DNA of 64,000 nt, taken from NCBI GenBank assembly GCA_018673925.1, contig JABHBL010000102.1, forward strand, positions 124,001 through 188,000, written 5' to 3'. The first letter of the stretch is position 1, and each line of letters starts with the position of its first letter. A program made the position numbers and the translations under genes. Positions 33,723-43,235 of this stretch are shown piece after piece. The stretch is from Fidelibacterota bacterium. GTDB taxonomy: Bacteria; Fidelibacterota; UBA8477; JABMPR01. Below the pieces are notes generated by a model. That model worked only from the letters and a program-made list of their open reading frames with translations. It had not been told where the DNA came from and did no database searches.

Positions 33723-34910
33723 TCAATTCAATTTAGCAACAGCGTCTGCAAACCTGCCAAGACCTGTTTTTATAGCGTCTAAGGATGTAGCGTATGACAA
33801 CCTAACATGTTCCGGTGCTCCAAATGCTGCGCCAGGAACTATTGTAATATGAGCTTCATCCAATAAATATTTTGTCAGATCCATGTCATTTTTAATTTCA
33901 ACATCTCCAACTTTTTTCCCAAAGAGATCTGAAACCTTTGGAAAAACATAGAATGCACCTTCTGGCATAAGACAGGTAATGCCAGACATTTCGTTTAGTG
34001 CTTTGACCATATAATCGCGTCGTTCAACAAATTGTGCACGCCAGTCATCTAGAAATGTAGGGGGTTCTGTTAAAGCAACTTCCGAAGCATACTGGGCAAT
34101 GGAGTTCGGGCAACCTGTTGCCTGACCCTGAAATTTTCCCATGGCAGATGCCAGCTCTTTGGAGGATGCTGTGTAGCCCATGCGCCAGCCTGTCATAGCA
34201 AAAGCTTTGGACATGGTCTGAACAGTAATTGTTTTCTCGTATGCACCTTCGAACCCGGCCAAGCTCAGATGTTCTCCATCATAGACAAGGGCTTCGTAAC
34301 ACTCATCACTTATAAGCCAGAGATCGTTTGAAGTAGCAACATCTACGATAGCTTGTAAGCTTTCGCGATTCAGGACCGCACCACTGGGGTTGGAAGGTGT
34401 GTTGACAATAATCCCCTTGGTTTTTTCTGTGACACCTCTGAGCAATTGCTCACGGGTTATCTGGAAACCATCTTTTTCATGGGTCTCAACATACACAGGT
34501 TCAGCACCACTTACTTTCACCACTTCGGGGTAAGTCACCCAATATGGTGCAAGGATGATAACTTCATCACCTTCTTCAAAGAGGGTCATCATAATGTTGA
34601 ATAATGAATGCTTGCCACCGTTGGAAATGACAACCTGATTGGTCTGATAATCGAGGCCATTATCCTTTTTCAATTTATTTACCACGGCTCGTTTCAAGCC
34701 CGTGGTTCCCGAGGCAGCAGTATATCGGGTATGTCCCTCTGCAAGACCCTTATTTGCGGCAGCAATTATGTGGTCTGGTGTATCAAAATCCGGTTCCCCT
34801 GCACCAAAGGAAATGACATCAATACCTTGCTCGCGTAGACGAGCGGCAGCTTCTATCACAGCCATAGTGGCTGAGGGCTGTAAAGCGTTGATTCTTTTGG
34901 CAAAACTCAT
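33723..34910 (-). CDS. Class I aspartate-type aminotransferase
   Basis: 395 aa from ATG 34910, which has AAGGAG upstream; the longer reading would cover the promoter. The PLP lysine is in [15 protein letters not shown], and [11 protein letters not shown] and SDECYEAL are the usual active-site motifs. Probably an aspartate/prephenate aminotransferase of the AspB type that uses 2-oxoglutarate. It is the first gene of the minus-strand unit leading to rpmE, DUF1385 and prfA. Confidence 0.94.
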   Translation of the reverse strand: MSFAKRINALQPSATMAVIEAAARLREQGIDVISFGAGEPDFDTPDHIIAAANKGLAEGHTRYTAASGTTGLKRAVVNKLKKDNGLDYQTNQVVISNGGKHSLFNIMMTLFEEGDEVIILAPYWVTYPEVVKVSGAEPVYVETHEKDGFQITREQLLRGVTEKTKGIIVNTPSNPSGAVLNRESLQAIVDVATSNDLWLISDECYEALVYDGEHLSLAGFEGAYEKTITVQTMSKAFAMTGWRMGYTASSKELASAMGKFQGQATGCPNSIAQYASEVALTEPPTFLDDWRAQFVERRDYMVKALNEMSGITCLMPEGAFYVFPKVSDLFGKKVGDVEIKNDMDLTKYLLDEAHITIVPGAAFGAPEHVRLSYATSLDAIKTGLGRFADAVAKLN

Positions 34911-34940
34911 TTCTAAATTCCTCTCCTTAAAAAGCCGCGC

Positions 34941-34970
34941 AATATATCTGCACCCCCCCTGTCTTGGCAA
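34941..34970 (-). promoter_or_regulatory. Promoter of the aminotransferase-rpmE-prfA unit
   Basis: On the minus strand TTGCCA (34970-34965) and TATATT (34946-34941) are 18 bp apart, with a run of seven G in the spacer. The start codon lies about 30 nt downstream, so the leader is short. Confidence 0.65.
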
Positions 34971-35031
34971 GGGAAAGGTGGAACATTAATCCGGATATGA
35001 CACTCAGTAAACATGTAGAGGCTTTTCAAAG

Positions 35032-35063
35032 AAAAAGGAGCGCGGAAATGGCTCCACGCTCCT
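35032..35063 (-). terminator. Terminator after rho
   Basis: An 11-bp stem (35036-35046 with 35053-35063) holds one G-U pair on the minus strand and a mismatch on the plus strand, so it works in the minus direction. It is followed by TTTTTC. It lies 32 nt beyond the rho stop. Confidence 0.8.
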
Positions 35064-35094
35064 CAATTACTTCGATGTAATTTGATTGATAAAT

Positions 35095-36348
35095 CTATGA
35101 ATTCATCGTCTGGATAAACTCTTTATTGGTACTTGAACGCTGCATCCGCTCCAGGAGAAATTCCATGGCTTCCACAGGCGTCATTTCGTTAAGCAATTTT
35201 CTTAGTATCCAGGTTCTTGAAAGCTCAGCCTTGGAAAGCAGTAGCTCTTCCTTTCTGGTACCGGAACGATTGATATCAATGGCAGGATAGATACGACGAT
35301 CACTGAGACGACGATCGAGAACCAATTCCATGTTACCAGTACCCTTGAACTCTTCAAAAATAACATCATCCATACGGGAACCAGTTTCAATAAGTGCTGT
35401 GGCCATAATGGTTAAACTACCGCCATGTTCAACATTTCTGGCTGCACCAAAGAAACGCTTGGGGCGATGGAGGGCATTTGAATCAATACCACCAGATAGA
35501 ATCTTACCACTATGGGGAATAACCGCATTATGAGCACGGGCAAGACGTGTGAGACTATCCAGAAGAATGACAACATCCTTTCCAAATTCTACCATACATT
35601 TTGCTTTGTTGAGAACCATGTCTGCAACCTGAACGTGACGCTCTGGTGGTTCATCAAAGGTAGATGCAATAACCTCAGCATCAACCATGCGACGCATATC
35701 CGTCACTTCTTCTGGTCGCTCATCAATGAGTAGGACAATCAAGGTCACATCAGGATGATTTCGCACAATTGAGTTTGCAATATCCTGAAGAAGAATTGTT
35801 TTACCCGTTTTGGGTTGAGCGGTAATAAGACCACGCTGACCTTTACCTACAGGGCTCAGTAGATCCATCACACGCATTGAATAACTCTTGGGACCACGTT
35901 CCAGTGTCAGTTTGGTATCAGCATATAGTGGAATGAGCGTGTCAAACTGAGGTACTATTCTGCCTTCTTCAGGATTCTGATAATTGATTGCCTCAATTTT
36001 TAGAAGGGCAAAATAGCGTTCGTTGTCCTTAGGTGGACGAACCTGACCCCAGACTATTTGTCCAGTGCGTAAGCCAAATCTTTTAATTTGAGACGGTGAC
36101 ACATAGATGTCATGGGCTCCAGCCAGATAATTATTGTCTGCATCGCGGAGGAATCCGTATCCATCTGGTAGTATTTCCAAAACACCCTTGGAAAACATCA
36201 TGCCCGCACTCTCGGTTTGGGCTTCTATGATGGCTTCGATAAGATCCATCTTTTTCTGACCTGTGACGGCCGGCACTGCCAATTCCTGGGCAATATCAGC
36301 CAGCTCTTTCAACTTCTTATCCTGAAGTTGGGTAATGGTAAAACTCAT
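35095..36348 (-). CDS. rho: Transcription termination factor Rho
   Basis: 417 aa. An N-terminal Rho_N domain is followed by the RNA-binding cold-shock-like part ([18 protein letters not shown]). The ATPase has the P-loop [26 protein letters not shown] and [12 protein letters not shown]. It is the hexameric helicase that ends transcription at rut sites. The gene stands alone with its own promoter and terminator. Confidence 0.96.
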   Translation of the reverse strand: MSFTITQLQDKKLKELADIAQELAVPAVTGQKKMDLIEAIIEAQTESAGMMFSKGVLEILPDGYGFLRDADNNYLAGAHDIYVSPSQIKRFGLRTGQIVWGQVRPPKDNERYFALLKIEAINYQNPEEGRIVPQFDTLIPLYADTKLTLERGPKSYSMRVMDLLSPVGKGQRGLITAQPKTGKTILLQDIANSIVRNHPDVTLIVLLIDERPEEVTDMRRMVDAEVIASTFDEPPERHVQVADMVLNKAKCMVEFGKDVVILLDSLTRLARAHNAVIPHSGKILSGGIDSNALHRPKRFFGAARNVEHGGSLTIMATALIETGSRMDDVIFEEFKGTGNMELVLDRRLSDRRIYPAIDINRSGTRKEELLLSKAELSRTWILRKLLNEMTPVEAMEFLLERMQRSSTNKEFIQTMNS

Positions 36349-36454
36349 TGAAATAAACCTGTTCTTTTGTGATTGATATTTTTGTTAAATTTCTGTGAAA
36401 AATTATTTTTGGGAGATTAAATCTGCATCTTCAGCTATTTGAATTGCGAAGGTG

Positions 36455-36482
36455 AATTTAAACCAGACCCATACCTTGTCAA
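36455..36482 (-). promoter_or_regulatory. Promoter of rho with a roughly 100-nt leader
   Basis: On the minus strand a consensus TTGACA (36482-36477) is 16 bp from TAAATT (36460-36455), with an A/T-rich stretch upstream that may act as an UP element. The implied leader before the rho ATG is about 100 nt, long enough for the autoregulation known for rho in other bacteria. The remaining part of the 266-bp gap (36349-36614) shows nothing else I can name. Confidence 0.65.
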
Positions 36483-36614
36483 TTAAAAATCTAATTTATT
36501 ATTTATCTGTGTGATATAGACCGTGAGATCCATCTTGGTTTAATCTCAGCATGGTTGATCCGATAAAGACTTTGAGAATTTACATAATTCCTTGCTTTCA
36601 TATTTCATGAAGAC

Positions 36615-37886
36615 TCAGCTCTGATCAGAATTTTCAAACATAGGAAAGAGAGATTCGGCTAGATAGTGACTCCCTATGAAGCAGATAGATTGGTGGTCAT
36701 TTGATCTGAGTTCGAGTGCTCTCGCATAGGCTGTCTGGAGGTTCGTTGCAATCATATCGGGATTGACACCCAGATGAACGAGGGTTTCCTTTTCAACTGC
36801 AGAATGTCCTGAAAAGGCTGTGAAGATTACCTCCCCCGACCACTTGTTAAGCAGATCAAGCATAGGCTGGATATTTTTCCTCGCATTAAAGGCAGCCACA
36901 ATTATCGAATTTGTTTTACCTAGCTCCTGCAATGAATCGAGCAATCGTGTAAGTCCCTCAGGATTATGGGCAACATCGTAAAGGACGAGAGGTTCTTTTT
37001 GCAGAGCTTGCATACGACCCTGCCAAATCATGTTATCCAAACCATTTTGAATGATAGATGCATCCAGATTGAAACCCAATTCATCCAGACTTGCCAGCAC
37101 GTTAGTGAAATTCTCAACCTGATGCTGTCCAAGCAAGGGTAATTCAACCTCGATTGCTTGACCAGCTAAACTGCATCGGACACGCTGGGACATGCCACGA
37201 AACCTTACATCTTCGATTTTGACCTTTTTGGGGACGTAAACATAGGGCGCATTTATCAGTTGACTCTTTTGTTCAACGACCTTTTGGACAATATCAGGGT
37301 TCTTACCAAGAAAAATGGGGCACTGCGATTTAATGATGCCTGCCTTTTCTCCTGCAATCTGAGCGAGATTGTCTCCTAGAATATTCTCATGATCCAAGGA
37401 CACACTGGTAATAATACTGGCGATAGGATCCACAACGTTGGTAGCATCCAGCCGTCCTCCCAGCCCAGTTTCAATGACAGCATAATCGACTGATTGTTGG
37501 TTAAAATATTCCATTCCCAGCGCGGTGAGCACTTCAAAAAACGTAATTCCCAACTCGTCAATATGAGACCGCCACGCTTCAACTTTCCTGACAATAAACT
37601 CATCTGAAACCAGAGTACTCCCCACCCTAATGCGTTCATTGGGTGTTATCAAATGGGGCGAAGTGAACAAACCCGTCCTTTTGCCATATGCTTCAAGGAT
37701 GGCAGCCAACATGGCTGCGGTGGAGCCTTTTCCATTGGTCCCTGCAATATGAATTACAGGATAGCTGGCATGTGGCTTGCCGAGCCGGGTCATAAATTCT
37801 TCAACCCGGGATAACTCGAGTTTGACTCCTGGTGTGGTTAACCCGAAGATATAGTCGAAAACAGATTTAGAATCCGGATTCACCAA
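36615..37886 (-). CDS. folC: Folylpolyglutamate synthase / dihydrofolate synthase
   Basis: 423 aa. The P-loop is in HIAGTNGKGSTAAMLAAILE, and VIETGLGGRLDATNVV and HNPEGLTRLLDSL are the family motifs. It adds glutamate to folates and may also act on dihydropteroate. It is the last gene of a minus-strand group with murI and an amidase, 42 nt after murI. Confidence 0.95.
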   Translation of the reverse strand: MVNPDSKSVFDYIFGLTTPGVKLELSRVEEFMTRLGKPHASYPVIHIAGTNGKGSTAAMLAAILEAYGKRTGLFTSPHLITPNERIRVGSTLVSDEFIVRKVEAWRSHIDELGITFFEVLTALGMEYFNQQSVDYAVIETGLGGRLDATNVVDPIASIITSVSLDHENILGDNLAQIAGEKAGIIKSQCPIFLGKNPDIVQKVVEQKSQLINAPYVYVPKKVKIEDVRFRGMSQRVRCSLAGQAIEVELPLLGQHQVENFTNVLASLDELGFNLDASIIQNGLDNMIWQGRMQALQKEPLVLYDVAHNPEGLTRLLDSLQELGKTNSIIVAAFNARKNIQPMLDLLNKWSGEVIFTAFSGHSAVEKETLVHLGVNPDMIATNLQTAYARALELRSNDHQSICFIGSHYLAESLFPMFENSDQS

Positions 37887-37928
37887 GTTGAAATATCCCC
37901 AATCTCTATTGAAATGGTAAGATGTGTT

Positions 37929-38762
37929 TTATTTGTAAGATTCCAGAACTTCTAGTTCAACCTTAAACAACTTATCAAGAGGTCTCCCTAAAAAACGGGA
38001 TGCTGTTTCTTCAAACTTTTGAGGAAAGTCAGAAACATAAAATTTATGCCTACCAGGATCTCCATCCCCATGATTCAATAATCCTAATTCATTTAGCACT
38101 TTTTGTACCTGGGTCGCTGTTTCCTCTCCTGAATCAACGAGACGAACTGAAGGTCCAATCACCTGTTGAATGATGGGTTTGAGATAGGGATAATGGGTAC
38201 AACCCAGGATAAGCGAATCTGGTTTCTGGGATTTGAATGACTCCAAATAGCTCTCAAGCACTTGCCTTACAACGCCATCATGGGGCCAATCCTCTTCCAC
38301 AAGTGGAACCAACAGTGGACATGATTGATCTGTCACTTCCATCTCCGGATCGAGTGTCCTGATGGCAGTCCGGTATGCGCCTGATCGAATGGTTGAGGCA
38401 GTGCCAATCACTCCAATCCGTTTATGTTTTGAGGATCTAACGGCAGCTTCGGAGCCAGGTTCAATCACACCTACGATGGGAATGCTAAAACTTTGCTGTA
38501 ACGTTTGTAAAGCCACAGCTGAGGCTGTATTGCAGGCCACAACAATCATTTTGACCTGTTTTTCTCTCAGGAATGAAGAGATTTGATGGGCAAAGCGAAT
38601 GACCGTTTCTTCAGATTTTGAACCATAAGGAACTCGAGCTGTATCCCCAAAATAAACGAGGTGTTCATGGGGTAATAAATCAATAATGGCCCGCACGACT
38701 GAGATCCCTCCCAGTCCAGAGTCAAAAACACCAATGGCTTGTTCTGGGTTTAGTTCATTCAC
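37929..38762 (-). CDS. murI: Glutamate racemase
   Basis: 277 aa. IGVFDSGLGGISVVRAI is the family N-terminus. The two catalytic cysteines are in VVACNTASAVAL and LGCTHYPYL. It makes D-glutamate for peptidoglycan. Its start overlaps the amidase stop by 4 nt, linking precursor synthesis and wall cleavage in one unit. Confidence 0.96.
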   Translation of the reverse strand: MNELNPEQAIGVFDSGLGGISVVRAIIDLLPHEHLVYFGDTARVPYGSKSEETVIRFAHQISSFLREKQVKMIVVACNTASAVALQTLQQSFSIPIVGVIEPGSEAAVRSSKHKRIGVIGTASTIRSGAYRTAIRTLDPEMEVTDQSCPLLVPLVEEDWPHDGVVRQVLESYLESFKSQKPDSLILGCTHYPYLKPIIQQVIGPSVRLVDSGEETATQVQKVLNELGLLNHGDGDPGRHKFYVSDFPQKFEETASRFLGRPLDKLFKVELEVLESYK

Positions 38763-40291
38763 GGTGACAGTAACTTTTCATGTCGTGTTTTATATTTCAT
38801 CAGAGCATCAAATATACCCTGTGCAGCCTTCTGTCTATATGAGGCCTGTTTCAACCTACGAGCATCATTTTTATTCGAAATAAATCCCAATTCGATGAGT
38901 ACGTTGGGCATAGAAGCTCCAATAAGCACAATAAATCCTGCCTGTTTGACACCCCTGTTTTGCCCCACGAGTTTTTTATCAAATTCTCGCTGCGTCAGAT
39001 CAGCCAGGGTTTCACTTTGCTGCATAAATGAGCTTTGAGCCATGGTGGCAAGAATGAGTTGTTCAGCACTCAACTTGTCATACTGATCTGTATTTTTTTC
39101 AAGCTTTATTACTGCATTCTCCATCTCAGCAACGGCAACCGCTGCATCCGTTTTTCCAGGTCGGAGCAAATAAGTTTCAAAACCTGAAGCCTTCTTATTC
39201 TTATTGGCATTTACATGAATGCTCAAGAAAACTTTACCACCGGCTTCATTAGCAATTTTTGTGCGTTCCCAGAGCGGGACAAATACATCGGTATCCCTGG
39301 TATAGATGACCTCAATATCCGTACGGGCTTCAATCAACTTCCCTAATCGCTTGACAACATCGAGTGTTATTTCTTTTTCCCTGAGCCCATTGCCACGTGC
39401 TCCGGGATCGTGGCCACCATGCCCGGCATCAAGTACAACCTTATCTAACTTCCACTTCTGGCGTTCTTTTTCAAGGTAGTGTGATTGATCAATGACATAG
39501 GGTCTACGAATTGTGAGCAATATTTCTGGGGGTGAGTCACGATGCAAAACGTCCACACCTTCTACTGTCCCTCGTAGTCGGAAAGTAAGCTGAGAGGTGC
39601 CATCCAATTGATCGGCTGTGACTTTTCGGATACTACTGTTTTTAGGGATTTCAGTGTTATCAAGTATGGGCTTATTTACTTTAGCTCCAGGCAAAGTGAC
39701 ATAAAGCCACTCCTCACGGTTAATCCAGGCTTTTACAGAATTCGCATCATAACGATTGGCAGTACGAATCCTGATAACTGTTCCATTCTGTCGTTCTTCA
39801 ATGTTGGCTGACACGATATCAAATGGTGAGTATTGTGTGGGTTCAGCGGCTTGTTGTACTTCCATGTCATCTTCAGTCGTCCCTGACAAAATGGTAACCC
39901 CTGAAACCAGCCCCACCATTTTGAGGATATCCACAAAATCATCCATGGGCAGATATGTATCCCCATCGAAGAAAATCACAGAATTGGCCATCTGAAACGT
40001 TTTGTCCTCAACCATGACATAGTGATTATAGGCGGTCACTTTGAACTTTAAACGCCCGATACGGAAGACCGACTTCCTGACGGCTGGATTAAGGAAAGCC
40101 GAAATTTTATAGGCATCCAGCAAATCCTGGAGTGAAATATATTGATATTGGTTTATTACATAAACTGGAATCGCTGGGACATATCTCTCATCAGCTGCTT
40201 TTTGAAGAATAAGTTCAGTCCGTCTTGCCTGTAACGAAGTGATCGAAAAAAGCAGGAGGAGTATTAGAACTATATATCGATGTCGGTTCAT
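38759..40291 (-). CDS. N-acetylmuramoyl-L-alanine amidase (AmiC type) with N-terminal stalk domain
   Basis: 510 aa. A signal peptide (IVLILLLLFSITSLQA) is followed by an amidase_N/stalk-like part (YISLQDLLDAYKI to LPMDDFVDIL), then a beta domain, then the zinc amidase. Zinc ligands and catalytic residues are visible: VVLDAGHGGHDPGARG, LREKEITLDV, LSIHVNANK, and LIELGFISNKNDA. It cleaves the amide bond between muramic acid and the peptide. It starts 29 nt after an outer-membrane protein gene. Confidence 0.94.
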   Translation of the reverse strand: MNRHRYIVLILLLLFSITSLQARRTELILQKAADERYVPAIPVYVINQYQYISLQDLLDAYKISAFLNPAVRKSVFRIGRLKFKVTAYNHYVMVEDKTFQMANSVIFFDGDTYLPMDDFVDILKMVGLVSGVTILSGTTEDDMEVQQAAEPTQYSPFDIVSANIEERQNGTVIRIRTANRYDANSVKAWINREEWLYVTLPGAKVNKPILDNTEIPKNSSIRKVTADQLDGTSQLTFRLRGTVEGVDVLHRDSPPEILLTIRRPYVIDQSHYLEKERQKWKLDKVVLDAGHGGHDPGARGNGLREKEITLDVVKRLGKLIEARTDIEVIYTRDTDVFVPLWERTKIANEAGGKVFLSIHVNANKNKKASGFETYLLRPGKTDAAVAVAEMENAVIKLEKNTDQYDKLSAEQLILATMAQSSFMQQSETLADLTQREFDKKLVGQNRGVKQAGFIVLIGASMPNVLIELGFISNKNDARRLKQASYRQKAAQGIFDALMKYKTRHEKLLSP

Positions 40292-40320
40292 ATTTAGCGT
40301 TGAAAATAGTCGGAGGGGAA

Positions 40321-42069
40321 TTATAAGACAACGGACATCTGAAGACTTATCGCAAGTTGTTTGGGCTTATTAGGGTCCTCAAAGGAACAGGTTTGGACCA
40401 ATTTCATTTCCATTTCAATCCAATTGAGGGTCTGTTGCTTTAAATAGAAGAACCATCGATCACCATCATCAAAAGCTGTATAAAAACTAAAGCTTTCTGC
40501 CACGCTGGTCTCATACACACTCAATCTCATGGTGTAGTCCGGAATAGAAAACCTCACATAGCCAATTGTCCATTTCCAGCTACCCTGCTCACCCAACACA
40601 CGTTGCTGAACAAGTAATGCTGATTCATTACCACTAAAGGCTGATTTCAAATTCACACGATACTTTAGATCAGGTGAAAAATTTTGAACCAGAGATATGG
40701 CAAATCTGGTGAGCTTATGACTTGAGTATTGCCCTTCCCAAATATCCTCCTCCAAAACTGGTTGCTCAAGTTTTCGACTATAATCAAGTTGAAAGACACC
40801 CTCATCCAGCTTACGGATGACTTGAAACTTGTGCTGCAGAATTGTCCTATAATCGTCAACAGATTGAAGCTCGACTGAATTACCTGTATCGAGGGCATAG
40901 CGAATTTGCAATTTACTGGCGAGTCGTATTTGGGCTCGAGCAGAGATTCCTTTTTCATTAGAGGCCGAGGTACCCAGAAGGGTGGATATGAACCCGGGGG
41001 TTAAGACCTCGTCGGTAATAAAATGTCTATATTGAAGAGATACCTGCAGTTGTGGGGTTAAATATGCCCACGCAGCAGTCATTCGATGATCATTGAGATC
41101 AAGACTATTTGTGTGGATCTGAATTTTTTGTGAATTAGCCAACTCCCTTGAAATCCCTAACTCGTAGGCGAGGCCTGCTTTTGCCTGGGGATGATAAATT
41201 ATTGCTGCAAAAAGTTGAACCTTTGAAATGAGTGTCTCAAGAGCCAGGCCCAAATCGTTTACTCGCTTGGAGTCAAAACTCTTTCCTACAGGGTGGATTC
41301 CGTCTGCATCTTCCCTGAATTGAGTGCCGTTGTACAAGCCTTTTAGAGTGCGACTGGAAGCAAAGACAGCTCCCTGAATTTTGTTGTATGAAAAGCTTCC
41401 TGCAACTCCCTGAAAATAATCAATCTCCCTACTTGAGTAATGAGGTCGAATATTTGATTGCCTGGCATGTAGAAGTGATCTGGGATTTAGGCTTGGGCGA
41501 GAGCCCTGTTGATTCAGGATCAATCCACCACCCCAGTTCACATGAAAATCACCAAAAATGAGGTGATCAATCCCGGGGATTGAATGGCTGCTCAATGTCA
41601 AGATTGAATGGTCAGTGAGTTGATTTTCACCAGGATCCTGTTCTGTGAGAATATTTACTGATCCCCACTTGTTCCAAATGCGACCTTTATTCAGAATTCG
41701 CCAACCCTCTAGGGAAGGAGAATATTGTAATCGTTGGCGCAAGTGAATTTGAGTTTGCTGGGAATCAGTCTTTATATCTTTGTTCAGCAAAGCCAAATCT
41801 TTTCCGTGAACTCTCCGCTTTAACGACTTGTGGGTCTCATTTCCCTTTTGCCATGTATTAATCGTCTCAACAGCTTCCCTGGAATAGCCGTGCTCCATGA
41901 GTGAAGTGGTATCAGCCGTATCAAGCTGAAATGGTTGAAACAACGTATTCAGTAGTTGATCTAAGTATTGAGTCTCATCAGGATCGCCCAGCTCGTCATT
42001 CCCCAGATTAGTATCCATTTGAGCGTACCCACCTGAGATGATTATCAAGAAAACCATGATGAGCCTCAT
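40321..42069 (-). CDS. Predicted outer-membrane beta-barrel protein of the helix-hairpin-helix-associated type
   Basis: 582 aa from ATG 42069, which overlaps the previous stop in ATGA; the longer reading would cover that gene's end. A signal peptide (MRLIMVFLIIISGGYA) precedes a helical region that ends TTSLMEHGYSREAVETINTW, like a degenerate helix-hairpin-helix. The remainder is rich in amphipathic strands. WGGGLILNQQGSR and IRPHYSSREIDYFQGVAGSF resemble a group of FCB barrel proteins I recognise only loosely. Function unknown. Confidence 0.65.
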   Translation of the reverse strand: MRLIMVFLIIISGGYAQMDTNLGNDELGDPDETQYLDQLLNTLFQPFQLDTADTTSLMEHGYSREAVETINTWQKGNETHKSLKRRVHGKDLALLNKDIKTDSQQTQIHLRQRLQYSPSLEGWRILNKGRIWNKWGSVNILTEQDPGENQLTDHSILTLSSHSIPGIDHLIFGDFHVNWGGGLILNQQGSRPSLNPRSLLHARQSNIRPHYSSREIDYFQGVAGSFSYNKIQGAVFASSRTLKGLYNGTQFREDADGIHPVGKSFDSKRVNDLGLALETLISKVQLFAAIIYHPQAKAGLAYELGISRELANSQKIQIHTNSLDLNDHRMTAAWAYLTPQLQVSLQYRHFITDEVLTPGFISTLLGTSASNEKGISARAQIRLASKLQIRYALDTGNSVELQSVDDYRTILQHKFQVIRKLDEGVFQLDYSRKLEQPVLEEDIWEGQYSSHKLTRFAISLVQNFSPDLKYRVNLKSAFSGNESALLVQQRVLGEQGSWKWTIGYVRFSIPDYTMRLSVYETSVAESFSFYTAFDDGDRWFFYLKQQTLNWIEMEMKLVQTCSFEDPNKPKQLAISLQMSVVL

Positions 42070-42881
42070 GGTAAAATCAACTCCAGCCCAAATCCATGCG
42101 ATACGGGTAAGTATGGGTGCATGACACAGGCATAGTGAAATGCAATTCTTTGTGTGCGGATACGCCAACCCGCAGACATCATCCCGCTTAGGTCACGATA
42201 ACCAACACCTATCTGCCAGAATGATCCTGAAGATATCAGTAGTCCGAGGCAGGTTTCAACAGGAAGAGCAGATTCTTTCTCAAGTGCGACTGTTATGGTT
42301 GCTGGTCCGAATTCATATTGCCCACCTATTTGAAAATTCTGGGGCAGGGATATGTCTTGTCCCCATTGAATGACATGCTCAACCACAGAGCCCACCTTAA
42401 TTTGATCAGAAAGCTCTGCGTATGAACTCAAGGATAGGGACCCTCCCTGTCGCCTATTAAAACCTGACATGGAAAGACACTGATAATTTAATGTCATTCC
42501 AACACTAAAGCCCTTCTCGAGTTTCCAGGTGGTTCCATTGATAAGTTTTACTTCCGAATACTGTTCATCTCCAAAGTATTCCAGGCTATGAATGTAGGAT
42601 CTTTGCCATATTGAGCTCTTGATGGACAACGAACCAGCCTGCAAATCAAGAGATTGGAATGGATTCTGGTAGGAGAAACTGATCTGAGGTTGATGACCTA
42701 TATTCATTAATGCAGGATTTACCGAGAATTGTTGGGGATGCTGACCCAGGACCCTGATGTTTGCCGTTGCGGCAGGCCATCCGAGCCCGTTATACTCGAA
42801 AGCTCCAAATACGGGAGATATGCGTGTAATGACTGCAATTACCACAGCATAAACACACATCATTTTTTTGATGTGAATCAT
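42066..42881 (-). CDS. PorV/PorQ-like outer-membrane protein
   Basis: 271 aa. After a signal peptide (residues 1-26) it reads AATANIRVLGQHPQQFSVNPALM, which resembles the start of PorV/PorQ-type barrels (family of FadL-like fold), with short beta strands to the end. These serve the type IX secretion system in relatives. The assignment is by pattern only. The downstream barrel gene overlaps it by 4 nt, and an amidase follows. Confidence 0.65.
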   Translation of the reverse strand: MIHIKKMMCVYAVVIAVITRISPVFGAFEYNGLGWPAATANIRVLGQHPQQFSVNPALMNIGHQPQISFSYQNPFQSLDLQAGSLSIKSSIWQRSYIHSLEYFGDEQYSEVKLINGTTWKLEKGFSVGMTLNYQCLSMSGFNRRQGGSLSLSSYAELSDQIKVGSVVEHVIQWGQDISLPQNFQIGGQYEFGPATITVALEKESALPVETCLGLLISSGSFWQIGVGYRDLSGMMSAGWRIRTQRIAFHYACVMHPYLPVSHGFGLELILP

Positions 42882-42983
42882 GATTTTTCCAACTTTTGAC
42901 TTTGAGGATTGTTTTTAAAGTGTAGGCTATATTAATGCATAAATTGCCGCGTGGCAACAGCTTTCAACAAAGGATATCCGAGC

Positions 42984-43235
42984 ATGATCACTACTTTTTC
43001 AAGAGAAACGAAAGATGATCTCATCCAGCAGATTCAAGCCTATTTTACCTCTGAAATGAGTCAGGATTTAGGTAATTTTGAGGCAGAATTTTTATTGGAT
43101 TTTTTCAGTGAAAATATGGGACCACATTACTACAATCAAGCTATCCGTGATGTTCAGAAACATCTCTCAGGATATGTTGACACGCTCAATGAACGTATCG
43201 ATGAGCTGGAAAGGCCCCTGCCTGAATCTGCCTAG
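42984..43235 (+). CDS. DUF2164 family protein
   Basis: 83 aa from ATG 42984, with AAGGA 10 nt upstream. FSRETKDDLIQQIQAYFTSE and LLDFFSENMGPHYYNQAIRD are the DUF2164 pattern. It is small, acidic, and probably soluble. Function is unknown. Its TAG stop overlaps the stop of the convergent gene in a shared CTAG. Confidence 0.85.
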   Translation: MITTFSRETKDDLIQQIQAYFTSEMSQDLGNFEAEFLLDFFSENMGPHYYNQAIRDVQKHLSGYVDTLNERIDELERPLPESA

